The notes beneath the pieces were generated by a model. That model made no database searches. It was given only the letters and a program-made list of their open reading frames with translations, and had not been told where the DNA came from. Positions 16,258 to 24,757 of a DNA stretch of 64,000 bases are shown in pieces. Each line of letters opens with the position of its first letter. Positions within the stretch are counted from its first letter, which is position 1. The translations under genes were made by a program, and so were the position numbers. This DNA comes from Brachybacterium avium (lineage in GTDB: Bacteria; Actinomycetota; Actinomycetes; Actinomycetales; Dermabacteraceae), in NCBI RefSeq assembly GCF_002216795.1, contig NZ_CP022316.1, positions 1,054,001-1,118,000 of the forward strand. Reading direction: 5' to 3'.

Positions 16258-16644
16258 ATGGCAGTCCAGACCCGGTTCCCCGTCCAGATGGAGGACGTGT
16301 TCCCGCAGGGTGCGTACATGATCGGCGAGGTCATCGCCGCCGATGACTTCGACAAGAAGCGGGCCGGCGAGGTCGACCCTCAGCTCCGAGACAAGATCTC
16401 GGGCCAGCGTGTCTGGCAGGTCCGGGTGCTCGATCCCGACCCGGAGAGCCGGAAGGGGCAGGCCGAGGTGACCGTGAAGGTCTCCTCCGACCACCAGCCG
16501 GTGCCGCCCAAGGGACCGACCACCGGCCCCTTCCGCGCCGTCGCCTTCGAGGGACTCACCCTCACGCCGTACGTCGACACCAACGGGAACTTCCCGAAGA
16601 TCGCGTACTCGCTGAGGGCCACGGGCTTCGCCGAGGCGGCGTGA
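16258..16644 (+). CDS. Pra-like activator of plasmid replication, integration and excision
   Basis: 128 residues resembling the small activators of actinomycete integrative elements. Shared landmarks are an N-terminal FPVQMEDVFPQGAYMIGEV, a central WQVRVLDPDPE, and LTPYVDTNG near the C-terminus. In pSAM2 Pra switches on repSA, xis and int. The name rests on family resemblance and position as first gene after the repressor-controlled promoter. AGGAG lies six bases before the ATG. Confidence 0.75.
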   Translation: MAVQTRFPVQMEDVFPQGAYMIGEVIAADDFDKKRAGEVDPQLRDKISGQRVWQVRVLDPDPESRKGQAEVTVKVSSDHQPVPPKGPTTGPFRAVAFEGLTLTPYVDTNGNFPKIAYSLRATGFAEAA

Positions 16645-16646
16645 TC

Positions 16647-16748
16647 ATGGAGCGGAAGGCGATGCGTCTGCTCAACGTCGCAGCGATCGGGATCCTGCTC
16701 TGGCAGGTCATCCCGCTCGGCTGGCAGCTGGCGTTCGGGGGTGCGTGA
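16647..16748 (+). CDS. 33-residue membrane peptide
   Basis: ATG GAG CGG ... TGA encodes a short basic N-terminus (MERKAMRLL) followed by one hydrophobic helix (NVAAIGILLWQVIPLGWQL). It lies 2 bp after the Pra-like gene and 3 bp before the TraB-like gene, so it is almost surely translated with them. Tiny membrane proteins at this place are usual in actinomycete elements and may belong to transfer or plasmid spread, but no function is assigned. Confidence 0.6.
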   Translation: MERKAMRLLNVAAIGILLWQVIPLGWQLAFGGA

Positions 16749-16751
16749 GCG

Positions 16752-18191
16752 ATGCACACCGCCTCCCTCGCCTTCCGCTTCGGCCTCGCCGAGCTGCGAT
16801 GGATCACTGCTGCCCTGTGGGGTCACGTGCGATGGTTCCATCGATTCTGGTTCGTCGTCGCGATGTTCACCTGGCTCACGGCTGACCTGTTCGAGAGTTG
16901 GAAGCCCTTCGCCATCGTCGGAGCCATCTCGCTGTACTTCGCGCTCTGGGCCCGGCTCTACCCCGAGACCTACTCCCGAGCCATCTCCCGCCCGCTCTGG
17001 CGTCGGGAACTCTGGCTGGATCTGCTCGAGATCTGGCCGCTGCTCATGGAAGAGTGCGGGCTCTCCTCGGTCGTCATCGACCGGGCGGGAGAGAAGCACC
17101 TGCGCGTTCCCTCGATCGCCAGCAAGCACTGGCGTCACAACGAGCTCGTTCTCGCTCCCGCTCTCCTCACCGGACAGACTGTCGAAGACTTTCAGGCAGT
17201 CGCTGATCGGCTGCGGACCACTGTGGGCGCTACTCACATTCGGGTGACCGGAGACCTCTCCCCCATCCTCAGTTTCACCTTCGACGATGCCCTCGCTGAG
17301 ACCGTGAACCGCGGCCTCCCCGACGCTGAAGAGCCATGGGACGGTCGCTCGGTGTGGATGGGGATCGACACGACGGACGACGACTGGCGGCTCCGTATCG
17401 TGGGCACCCACACCCTCGTCGCCGGCTCCTCCGGCTCCGGCAAGGCATCGCTCGTCTGGGGCGTCACCATCGGCCTCGCTCCCGCCATCGCACGCGGCGA
17501 AGCACAGGTACACGGGATCGACCTCAAGGGCGGCGTCGAGCTGGGCATGGGCAAGGACCTGTTCACCCGCTATGCGGTCACTCCCGCTGAGGCCGTGGTG
17601 GTCCTCGAGGACGCCGTCGAAGCGATGAGCGCTCGCCTCGAGCGGATGGCCGGGAACACCCGCCAGCACATCGCAAGTGCCGATGAGCCGCTTGTCGTCG
17701 TCCTGATCGACGAGGTCGCCGCGCTCACGTCATACATCGAAGACCGCGACCTCAAGAACCGAGCCCGCACCGCAATGTCGCTGCTCTGCTCGCAGGGCCG
17801 TGCCGTCGGCTACACCGTGGTCGCCTGCCTCCAGGATCCCCGGAAGGAGACGATCCCCAACCGTGGTCTGTTCACTCAGATGGTCGGGCTTCGTCTGCGT
17901 GATCGGGAGGAGACCTCCATGGTCCTCGGTGACGGCGCTATCGCTTCGGGAGCACTCTGCCACAAGATCCCGCTCGCCTCGCCGGGCATCGGCTACGTGG
18001 TTCCCGAGGACGGCTCCGAACCCGTCCGCGTGCGCGCCGCCTTCGTCGACGACGACCTGATCCGTGCCGCGGCCGAACGGTTCCCCGCCCCGTCGAAGAT
18101 CCCCGTGGTGATCCCGGAGCCGACGGAGAAGCCGCGCAGCTCTCGGGCACGCACCCGGACCAAGCCCGACACGGAAGGAACGGCATCGTGA
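16752..18191 (+). CDS. TraB-like FtsK/SpoIIIE DNA translocase
   Basis: 479 residues. Two N-terminal membrane helices (about 31-48 and 51-69) are followed by a RecA-type motor. Walker A is GSSGSGKAS (225-233), with Ala in place of the usual Ser/Thr after Lys, and Walker B is VVVLIDEVAAL (about 315-325). Such proteins alone move double-stranded plasmid DNA between mycelia or cells in actinomycete conjugation, binding 8-bp repeats with a C-terminal winged helix. The C-terminus here is basic and low-complexity (RSSRARTRTK). Stop overlaps the next GTG start by 4 nt. Confidence 0.88.
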   Translation: MHTASLAFRFGLAELRWITAALWGHVRWFHRFWFVVAMFTWLTADLFESWKPFAIVGAISLYFALWARLYPETYSRAISRPLWRRELWLDLLEIWPLLMEECGLSSVVIDRAGEKHLRVPSIASKHWRHNELVLAPALLTGQTVEDFQAVADRLRTTVGATHIRVTGDLSPILSFTFDDALAETVNRGLPDAEEPWDGRSVWMGIDTTDDDWRLRIVGTHTLVAGSSGSGKASLVWGVTIGLAPAIARGEAQVHGIDLKGGVELGMGKDLFTRYAVTPAEAVVVLEDAVEAMSARLERMAGNTRQHIASADEPLVVVLIDEVAALTSYIEDRDLKNRARTAMSLLCSQGRAVGYTVVACLQDPRKETIPNRGLFTQMVGLRLRDREETSMVLGDGAIASGALCHKIPLASPGIGYVVPEDGSEPVRVRAAFVDDDLIRAAAERFPAPSKIPVVIPEPTEKPRSSRARTRTKPDTEGTAS

Positions 18192-19663
18192 GCGCCAGCG
18201 ATCTCTACTCCCTCGACGTGGAAGAGCCCACTGCACTCACGCGAATGCTCTCCGACGGCTTCGAAGACTGGTCAAAGCAGGTCGCCTCGACGGGATTCTG
18301 CTCCCGCCCCGTCCGCCTCTTCGGACAGGCGCGCACCTTCGATCGCAGGTCCGGACAGCACCTGAGCACCTTCGACAGTCGCAGCCTGCCCGACAGCGTC
18401 CTCTACGTCCGCTGCGGCAATCGCCGTGCCTCCCGCTGCCCCTCGTGCTCCCATGAGTACCGGGGCGACATGTGGCACCTCCTCTCCGCAGGGGTCTCCG
18501 GCGGGGACAAGGGGGTCCCGGAGAGCGTCTCCGCGCACCCGCTGGTGTTCCTCACGCTGACCGCCCCCTCGTTCGGCGCTGTGCACTCCTCGACTCGCCC
18601 TGGTGCCCAGCCTCGGCCTCGCACCGTCAACGCGCCGCCGGGACTGTGCGAGCACGGCCGCCCTCGTCGGTGCACGGAGCACCACGACGTCGACGATTCT
18701 CAGGTCGGTCAGGCGCTGTGCCCGGACTGCTACGACTACGAGGGCCAGGCGGTCTGGCAGTGGCACTGCCCCGAACTGTGGAGGCGGTTCACGATCCACC
18801 TGCGCCGCCTCGTCGCCGCTCACCTCGGCATGAGTGAGAAGGCCTCGCGGGACCTCCTCCGCGTGCAGTTCGCCAAGGTCGGCGAGTACCAGAAGCGCGG
18901 CGCGATCCACCTGCACGCCCTCGTTCGCCTCGACGGCGCCCCGTCAGACGACGACCCCTTCCCCTCTCCTGCCGTCGATGTGCCCGCCTCGTGGCTCGCC
19001 GAGCGGTGTCTTGAGGCCGCCCGCGACATCGAAGTCGATGCCGCTCCGGTCGACGCCTACGACTCCGCCCGCGGGCTCCGCTTCGGTCGCCAGGTCGACG
19101 CTCGGCCCGTCCAGCGCCACTCAGACGATGACGGCGACGTCTCCCCCGAGATGGTCTCGGCCTACCTCGCCAAGTACGCGACGAAGGCAGCCGGTGATGT
19201 CGCTGTCGACGGCACTCCGAATCGCCACCTGAAGCAGCTCCGAGAGACCTGTCTCGAGCTGTGCGGTCGCGCGCTCCTGCACGAGGGGTTCTCCAGTCCG
19301 TACGCGCTTCTCGGCAAGTGGGCCGACGCCCTCGGCTTCCGCGGACACTTCGCCAGCAAGTCCCGGCGGTTCTCGACCACCCTCGGCAGGCTCCGCGATG
19401 CACGGCGCAAGTACCACCACGACCGCGAGCAGCACGAGACACACACAGACCATGCGTCGACGGACGATCCGCTCGACGCCGCCGAGCACATCGTCGTGCT
19501 CAACGAGTTCCGCTTCGTCGGACAGGGCTGGCTCACCCCCGGTGATGCCGAACTCGCCCGCTCCGCCGCTGACGCAGCACGCGAGTGGAAGGACGCCCGA
19601 CGTGCTGCACGCCAACCCCACAAGAAAGGAAAGAGTCATGGACAAGCTCTGCTTCACCGCTGA
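18188..19663 (+). CDS. replication initiator, RepSA-like HUH protein
   Basis: 491 residues from GTG 18188. It has three rolling-circle motifs: FLTLTAPSFG (121-130), HLH in GAIHLHALVRLDG (241-243) and the catalytic Tyr region AYLAKYATKAAG (Y326/Y330). Two Cys clusters, CPSCSHEYRG (84-93) and CEHG...CTEHH...CPDCYD (154-182), look like zinc fingers specific to the RepSA branch. It should nick the element's origin after excision. Its 3' end overlaps the xis gene by 26 nt in another frame. Confidence 0.9.
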   Translation: MSASDLYSLDVEEPTALTRMLSDGFEDWSKQVASTGFCSRPVRLFGQARTFDRRSGQHLSTFDSRSLPDSVLYVRCGNRRASRCPSCSHEYRGDMWHLLSAGVSGGDKGVPESVSAHPLVFLTLTAPSFGAVHSSTRPGAQPRPRTVNAPPGLCEHGRPRRCTEHHDVDDSQVGQALCPDCYDYEGQAVWQWHCPELWRRFTIHLRRLVAAHLGMSEKASRDLLRVQFAKVGEYQKRGAIHLHALVRLDGAPSDDDPFPSPAVDVPASWLAERCLEAARDIEVDAAPVDAYDSARGLRFGRQVDARPVQRHSDDDGDVSPEMVSAYLAKYATKAAGDVAVDGTPNRHLKQLRETCLELCGRALLHEGFSSPYALLGKWADALGFRGHFASKSRRFSTTLGRLRDARRKYHHDREQHETHTDHASTDDPLDAAEHIVVLNEFRFVGQGWLTPGDAELARSAADAAREWKDARRAARQPHKKGKSHGQALLHR

Positions 19664-19823
19664 GGAGGTCGCTGATCGGCTCAGCGTCTCCAAGACACGG
19701 GTGTACGACCTGATGCGCTGCGGTGAGCTTCCCAGCGTCAAGCTCGGCCGCTCCCGACTGATCAAGGCCGCTGATCTTCTCGCGTACGTCGAGAACCTTG
19801 AGCCGGCCCCCGTCGTGGCATGA
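19638..19823 (+). CDS. xis: excisionase (MerR-type helix-turn-helix)
   Basis: 61 residues: FTAEEVADRLSVSKTRVYDL is the helix-turn-helix and GRSRLIKAADLLAYVE the wing/end. This is the standard Xis of actinomycete elements, which bends attL/attR so that Int can excise. ATG 19638 follows AAAGGAAAGAG. It starts inside the repSA end and overlaps int by 4 nt (ATGA), giving a repSA-xis-int unit. Confidence 0.9.
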   Translation: MDKLCFTAEEVADRLSVSKTRVYDLMRCGELPSVKLGRSRLIKAADLLAYVENLEPAPVVA

Positions 19824-20974
19824 GCCGCTCGAACGGGGAAGGCAGCGTCTACCGTCGCCAGGACGGTCGGTGGACGGGTGCTGCCTACGTCCTCACCCCG
19901 GAGGGCACGCGCAAGCGCAAGGCCGTCTACGGGAAGACACGGAAGGAGGCCTACGACATGCTCGCCGCGCTTCAGGAGAAGTCTCGAGCCGGCATCGCCG
20001 CCACCCCGGGCCGACTGACAGTCCAGGCGTTCCTCGAGACATGGATGCGTGACGTCCAGGAGGCACGCCTGAGCCCTGCGACCTTCCAGACCTACGAGGG
20101 GTACATCCGCAATCATCTGGTCCCTGTGCTGGGGGCGAAGCGGCTCGGCCAGCTCACGGCGGCGGATGTCCGCGCGTTCCTCGCGATCAAGGCTCGCGAA
20201 GGCAAGAGTCCGGCCACCGTCAAGCAGATGCACGCCATCCTGCGGTCGGCGCTTCAGCACGCGATGCGCGAGGATCTGGTGCCCCGGAACGTCGCAAAGC
20301 TCGTCGTGGTGCCCACGCCTCCGAAGCAGGACGTCGAGCCGCTGACTCCTGAGGAAGCCCGCACCCTTCTCAAGACAGCGCAGGGGACCTCCTGGGAAGC
20401 GCTGTGGACGCTGTACGTGGGTCTCGGCCTCCGACGCGGCGAAGCGCTCGGACTGCGCTGGGGAGACATCGACCTCGAGAACGGCTACCTCAACGTCGCC
20501 CAGTCCCTCCAGCGGTCGCGGGGCGAGCTGCGGCTGAAGAGCCCCAAGACCGACACCTCCCGGCGTCGAGTCGTGCTCCCCGGATTCTGCATCGACGCAC
20601 TCATCCGGCACCGCACCTCCGAGCGAGAGAAGCTTGCTTCGCTCGGGCTGCCCATTGACCAGGCGACGCTCGCGTTCACCTCCCAGGCCGGCACCGCGAT
20701 CGAACCCCGCAACGTGAACCGGGCCTTCGAGGCACTGCTGAAGAAGGCCAAGCTGCGCCGGGTCAAACTGCACGACCTTCGCCACACCTGCGCCTCGCTG
20801 CTGCTCGCGGAAGGCGTCGCCCCTCGCGTGGTCATGGAGCTGCTGGGACACTCCGCCATCGCGGTCACGATGAACACCTACTCGCACGTGATCCCGGCCC
20901 TCCAGGACGAGTCCGCGAAGCGCATGGACGCGCTCTTCGGAGACGAAAGTACGAAACTACGAGAGACCGAGTAA
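19820..20974 (+). CDS. int: tyrosine site-specific integrase
   Basis: 384 residues. The N-terminal arm-binding domain (GSVYRRQDGRW, about 8-18) is followed by a SAM-like core domain (70-160) and the catalytic domain. R205 is in GLGLRRGEALG, H318 and R321 in LHDLRHTC, H344 in LLGHS, and nucleophile Y354 in NTYSHV. It recombines the element with tRNA-Lys. The set is complete, so it should be active. Unusually for this class it lies 3.8 kb from attR, with cargo in between. Confidence 0.95.
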   Translation: MSRSNGEGSVYRRQDGRWTGAAYVLTPEGTRKRKAVYGKTRKEAYDMLAALQEKSRAGIAATPGRLTVQAFLETWMRDVQEARLSPATFQTYEGYIRNHLVPVLGAKRLGQLTAADVRAFLAIKAREGKSPATVKQMHAILRSALQHAMREDLVPRNVAKLVVVPTPPKQDVEPLTPEEARTLLKTAQGTSWEALWTLYVGLGLRRGEALGLRWGDIDLENGYLNVAQSLQRSRGELRLKSPKTDTSRRRVVLPGFCIDALIRHRTSEREKLASLGLPIDQATLAFTSQAGTAIEPRNVNRAFEALLKKAKLRRVKLHDLRHTCASLLLAEGVAPRVVMELLGHSAIAVTMNTYSHVIPALQDESAKRMDALFGDESTKLRETE

Positions 20975-21000
20975 ACGGAAACCCGAAAGTACGAATCTAC
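20944..21000. repeat. 17-bp direct repeat at the int 3' end
   Basis: CGAAAGTACGAAACTAC (20944-20960, inside the last int codons) recurs as CGAAAGTACGAATCTAC (20984-21000), one mismatch, 40 bp apart. Each copy itself contains CGAA twice. It marks the junction between the core module and the right-hand cargo. It could be a protein-binding site or a scar of cargo insertion; no function is established. Confidence 0.5.
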
Positions 21001-21069
21001 AGGTCGTCTTGCGTTTTTGATTGCATCCACCTACGTTCTTTGCCAACCGAATTGACGAGGAGAATCTCC

Positions 21070-21567
21070 ATGCGACACCCGCTCGTTCCGTCCCTCGAGG
21101 TTCTCGGAGCCATCGCCGTGGGCGACCTGTCCGCGCAGTCGTTCTTCGGCAGCAATCCGAAGAGTGAGGATCACGCCACGCCGGACAGCTCCTCGTACCT
21201 GTCGAACTCGGCCTCCTCGCGACCGGAGCCGATCCTGTACGTCGACCGGATGCCGAGACGGCGACATACTGACGACTGCGTGATCGACGTGGGCTTCATC
21301 GCCGCGTGGCGCTCCCTGAACGGCGCATCGCAGGGAGTCCTCTTCCCGAAGATTGACGAAGCTCGTCAGTTCATCCGTCTCGCCCGCCGGGGCGTCCACA
21401 CTCGCAAGACGTTCATCTTTCGCGCGGCATCGATCGCCATGTTCAATGCCAAAACAGGTGAGGACGATCAAGCCATCGTCGTCGATGCGCAGCTCCACAA
21501 TGAACGGTCCGACGGCACGCCCGAGTGGATCACTCCCTGGCGCGTCGACCCCATCCCCCGCACATAG
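21070..21567 (+). CDS. protein of unknown function (element cargo)
   Basis: 165 residues from ATG 21070, with GAGGAGA seven bases upstream; a TTG 10 codons earlier is less likely. Residues 25-50 are Ser-rich and probably flexible. The C-terminal half has alternating hydrophobic strands (DDCVIDVGFIAAW, KTFIFRAASIAMF, QAIVVDAQLH), suggesting a beta-rich fold. No known motif. It heads a same-strand cluster with the HD hydrolase 18 bp later. Confidence 0.6.
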   Translation: MRHPLVPSLEVLGAIAVGDLSAQSFFGSNPKSEDHATPDSSSYLSNSASSRPEPILYVDRMPRRRHTDDCVIDVGFIAAWRSLNGASQGVLFPKIDEARQFIRLARRGVHTRKTFIFRAASIAMFNAKTGEDDQAIVVDAQLHNERSDGTPEWITPWRVDPIPRT

Positions 21568-21585
21568 AACTCCAGGAGGTTCCCC

Positions 21586-22035
21586 TTGGATCTCATCGAA
21601 CGCGCCGAAGCCATTGCGCACCGGGCCCATGCCGGGCAGACCGACAAGTCTGGCCTGGACTACATCGACCATCCCCGTCGCGTCGCGGAGCGCGCAGCGC
21701 TCATCGCTCCGGCCGATCTGCGTACCGAGTGCATCGCGGCAGCCTGGCTCCATGACGTCGTCGAAGACACCGACCTGACCCTCGAGGATCTGCGAGAGCT
21801 GGGACTCTCTCAGCTCGTCCTCGAGGCGGTGGACCGGCTGACGAAGAAGCCCGACGTCGCACGAACCGACTACTTCGCGGCCATCCGGGCCCATGCAGTC
21901 GCTCGAGTCGTGAAGGCCGCAGACCTCATCGACAACACCGATCCGGAGCGCGCCGCCCTGCTCGACGAGACGACGAGGAACCGTCTCGCGGAAAAGTACG
22001 CAGCATCCTGGGCGCTGCTGCTCGGTGACGCCTAA
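21586..22035 (+). CDS. HD-domain hydrolase, small alarmone hydrolase-like
   Basis: 149 residues from TTG 21586, chosen because CAGGAGG precedes it. Metal ligands of the RelA/SpoT-type HD fold are visible: H29 (YIDHP), H56-D57 (AAWLHDVVEDTDLT) and the later Asp in VKAADLIDNTDPER (about 113-116). This matches stand-alone MESH1/SAH-type hydrolases of (p)ppGpp or related nucleotides. There is no synthetase, TGS or ACT domain. Substrate is inferred only from the fold. Confidence 0.75.
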   Translation: MDLIERAEAIAHRAHAGQTDKSGLDYIDHPRRVAERAALIAPADLRTECIAAAWLHDVVEDTDLTLEDLRELGLSQLVLEAVDRLTKKPDVARTDYFAAIRAHAVARVVKAADLIDNTDPERAALLDETTRNRLAEKYAASWALLLGDA

Positions 22036-22037
22036 AG

Positions 22038-22790
22038 ATGGTCGACTTCTACCGCGTCTTCCACGACCACCACCCCGACGAGAACGGCATCATCGTCGCT
22101 GACGACGGAGTGTCGGAGTACGCGTACCTGGCGAACACCGGGCTGTGGCATCGGGAGCCGATCGCTGGGCGCATCGTCCTCTTCGGCGACGAGCACTACA
22201 CCCGCGTCCGCATTGGAACTGGGGAGGTGTACGAACGCATCGGTCAGTGTCGACCGATCTGGAACCAGGGCTTCGGAGCGAAGGTGCTCCGCTCACGACG
22301 ACTCCAGCCCGATGCCGAGAAGCGGACCAGCTTCGACCTCGGTCTCGATCCCGCGAGAGTCCCTCCCCTCGCCGACGACGCGTGGCGCCGCCTCCCGCTG
22401 GTCGATGACGACCCCTCTCCGGAGCACCTGCGCGTCGCCAGCATCTGGGAGCAGGAGTCCGAGGGCCTCGAGTGGTCCGACTGCGGCCATCGCCCGCTCA
22501 CTGTCGAGCTGCTGATGGCAATCGCCGAAGAGGTCGTCGCGGTACCGGTGCCTCAGCACCTCAGGCACAGCGACGTCGCCGCCATCCTGAAGGAGCTGTG
22601 GGGCCTGCGGTCGGTCTGCCACTACTTCCGGATGGCTCTCGAAACGGCCGCTCTTCGAATCAACGTGACCGTCGACGCCAGCTACGAGCTCCCCGTCGCA
22701 CTGGCCATCGCCAAAGATTTCAGCGACCGCTGGGACGGCTGCCCGGACGAGGAACGCGCGAAGATGAAGGACGGTCGCGATGGGCGCTGA
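22038..22790 (+). CDS. protein of unknown function (element cargo)
   Basis: 250 residues, acidic, soluble, no recognised domain. The first ~75 residues (FYRVFHDHHPDENG ... YAYLANTGLWHRE) look like a small beta-rich domain. The C-terminal half is helical. It lies 2 bp after the HD gene and overlaps the metallophosphoesterase gene by 11 nt, so the three are translated together. Confidence 0.6.
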   Translation: MVDFYRVFHDHHPDENGIIVADDGVSEYAYLANTGLWHREPIAGRIVLFGDEHYTRVRIGTGEVYERIGQCRPIWNQGFGAKVLRSRRLQPDAEKRTSFDLGLDPARVPPLADDAWRRLPLVDDDPSPEHLRVASIWEQESEGLEWSDCGHRPLTVELLMAIAEEVVAVPVPQHLRHSDVAAILKELWGLRSVCHYFRMALETAALRINVTVDASYELPVALAIAKDFSDRWDGCPDEERAKMKDGRDGR

Positions 22791-23412
22791 CAGCGCACGT
22801 ACGTTCTTCACTGCCGACACCCACTTCGGCCACCGGCTGATGGTGCTCTATCGCGGACACGCTCTCGGCGCGGACTCTCGGGACGACGTCACCCTCGAGC
22901 AGGTGCGCGCTCACGACGAGGACATCGTCGCCTCATGGAACAGCGTTGTAAGCGCTGAGGACGTCGTCTGGCACCTCGGCGACCTCACCCTCAAGCACAC
23001 CACCGAGATCGCAGACACCCTCCGTCGACTCAACGGGCGCATCCGCCTCGTCCTGGGGAACCACGACCGCGCGCATCCGCTCTTCCGCGAGCGCGCCATC
23101 GCTGCCCAGCAAGAGCTTCTCCGCAGCGGGGTCGAGTACGTCTGCACCGCAGCGCGAGTCACGATTCCGGGTGGAAACTCGGGCCGGTTCCCGGTGATGC
23201 TCTCCCACTTCCCCTACAGAGACTCCTACGGAGAAGACCGCCGGTTCCGCGCATGGCAGCTCGAATATTCCGGCGACTGGCTCCTCCACGGGCACACGCA
23301 CTCGCACGCGGCGATGCACGCTGAGCTTCCTCGACAGATCCACCTGGGGTGGGACGCCTGGCGCAGGCCGGTGAGCGAGACCGAGATCCTTCATCTCATC
23401 CGCAGCGCATAG
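22780..23412 (+). CDS. calcineurin-like metallophosphoesterase
   Basis: 210 residues with all dimetal phosphoesterase motifs: DTHFGH (D13, H15), HLGDLTL, GNHDRAH, LSHFPY and LHGHTHSH. Short phage and plasmid enzymes of this type hydrolyse phosphodiesters or RNA-type ends; the true substrate is unknown. It overlaps the preceding unknown gene and closes the 21070-23412 cargo operon. Confidence 0.85.
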   Translation: MGADSARTFFTADTHFGHRLMVLYRGHALGADSRDDVTLEQVRAHDEDIVASWNSVVSAEDVVWHLGDLTLKHTTEIADTLRRLNGRIRLVLGNHDRAHPLFRERAIAAQQELLRSGVEYVCTAARVTIPGGNSGRFPVMLSHFPYRDSYGEDRRFRAWQLEYSGDWLLHGHTHSHAAMHAELPRQIHLGWDAWRRPVSETEILHLIRSA

Positions 23413-23452
23413 GTCAGACGCTCGGACGAAACGCTCGGAGTGTTTCGGCTAG

Positions 23453-24586
23453 CTATCGAGTTCTGTTCGCGAACGGCTTCGCCCCACCGTGCGCTTCCTG
23501 GAACTTCGCGATGAGCCCTGACTCAGCGGCTCGTGTGCTGAGTCCGTCATACGTCCCCGGAAGCTTCCGCCACGCGACCGTCAGGCTTTCAGGGTCTGAA
23601 AGCTGCCAGATCGCCCTCCCACCCTTGTGGTTGAGCCCGGTCCCTTCCCCAAACTTGCGGTACTGGCGCAGGCGGTTCCGAAGACTGGTCCCTGCTCTCC
23701 CAATATTCAACACTCGAGCATTCGAGACCCATCGTGAGCGCAAGTCTGATTCGGAGTAACTGCTGGCCTGCCGAGCAGTGGCATGCGGCCTCTCCGCCAG
23801 CATCTCAGGTACTGCGCCGCTCTCTCTCAAGACTGCGTATACGCCGGGCACACGCGGGACAGTGGAAGTATCGAGCGTCGCGAGCGGTAGGAACCCCTCC
23901 CAGCCTCTCGCCTCCAGCCCTGCACTGTTCCAGGCATCCGGCGTGAGCTCGTCGACAGTAGGAGCGTCGGGGTCGGTACTTCGCATCCATATGAGGATGT
24001 CGGCCACACGCAGAACTGATAATTCGCGCCCGTCAGGAGTTCGGTATTTCCGAGCGAGTTCGTGGAGCCGTTCTGCGTTGTCGCGAACGTCTTCCCAGAG
24101 CAGACGGTAGAGCTTGTCATCCTGCTGCTTGTTGACCCCGTAGAAGCTCCGTACGCGTGAATCGATGATGGGCACCACGTGGGGAACGTGACGGTGGAGG
24201 ACCTTGGACACCGTGACGCTGGTCCACCCGTCGACCTTCTGTGCCGCCTCGTTCGCTCTCTTCAGAGAAGTCAGCGCCAGATCGAGCTCGCCAGCGCTCT
24301 CATACTCCTCGAAGGCTCGCGCCTCGCGAAGATTGCTGAGCGCCGCGTTCATCGACTCGAGCAGCTTCTGGGGAGCGCCGTCACCCTTGGCGAAGAGTGG
24401 GATCACGTCACTGGCACTCAGACGCAGACTCAGCAGGTTCGCAGCGAGGATGTCTTCAGGACGCAGCTGACCGCTGTCATTCGCTGGCCGAGCGTCGTAC
24501 GTCCGAAACGCATACATGCCTCGTGCTGAGGTATAGGCATCGAGCAGACCGGCAGCGACGTCCTGGCGCTGAGCTAGATAGTTCAC
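23453..24586 (-). CDS. DUF6308-like protein fused to a GIY-YIG-like domain
   Basis: 377 residues. Residues 1-210 resemble DUF6308 proteins: VSKVLHRHVPHVVPIIDSRV and a later SVLRVADILIWMRS. Residues ~245-377 have the order of a GIY-YIG nuclease: VPGVYAVLRE (GVY for GIY), VLNIGRAG (NIG for YIG), SLRNRLRQYRKFG with the conserved Arg, and a late Glu in RAAESGLIAKF. Both parts are approximate matches by eye. It is the last cargo gene before attR, on the opposite strand to its neighbours, with the att arm sites right upstream. Confidence 0.7.
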   Translation of the reverse strand: MNYLAQRQDVAAGLLDAYTSARGMYAFRTYDARPANDSGQLRPEDILAANLLSLRLSASDVIPLFAKGDGAPQKLLESMNAALSNLREARAFEEYESAGELDLALTSLKRANEAAQKVDGWTSVTVSKVLHRHVPHVVPIIDSRVRSFYGVNKQQDDKLYRLLWEDVRDNAERLHELARKYRTPDGRELSVLRVADILIWMRSTDPDAPTVDELTPDAWNSAGLEARGWEGFLPLATLDTSTVPRVPGVYAVLRESGAVPEMLAERPHATARQASSYSESDLRSRWVSNARVLNIGRAGTSLRNRLRQYRKFGEGTGLNHKGGRAIWQLSDPESLTVAWRKLPGTYDGLSTRAAESGLIAKFQEAHGGAKPFANRTR

Positions 24587-24656
24587 CTCTGGAGCATCTC
24601 AGAAGCTTGGTCTCCGCGCCGCGGGAACTGCCGGATCCGCCAACGAGCGCATCGCA

Positions 24657-24708
24657 CGTTGCTGTCAGCCCCTCCCGCACAGCCGCGTTGCTGTCAAAGC
24701 TGCTGTCA
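24657..24708. promoter_or_regulatory. arm-type integrase sites, right end
   Basis: CGTTGCTGTCA at 24657-24667 and 24686-24696, and AGCTGCTGTCA at 24698-24708, all in the same orientation as the two copies inside the left end. The last two are 12 bp apart, the same step as the left pair. In the excised circle they would flank the 50-bp core, as expected of P and P' arms. Confidence 0.65.
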
Positions 24709-24757
24709 AACCCGGTTCGGAGGTCTTCCCCTAGGGGAAACTTCTCCGACCTGACCT

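Noticed and set aside
19121-20887. 588-codon open frame antisense to repSA, xis and int
   Set aside because: Runs against three well-supported overlapping genes and has no recognisable domain.
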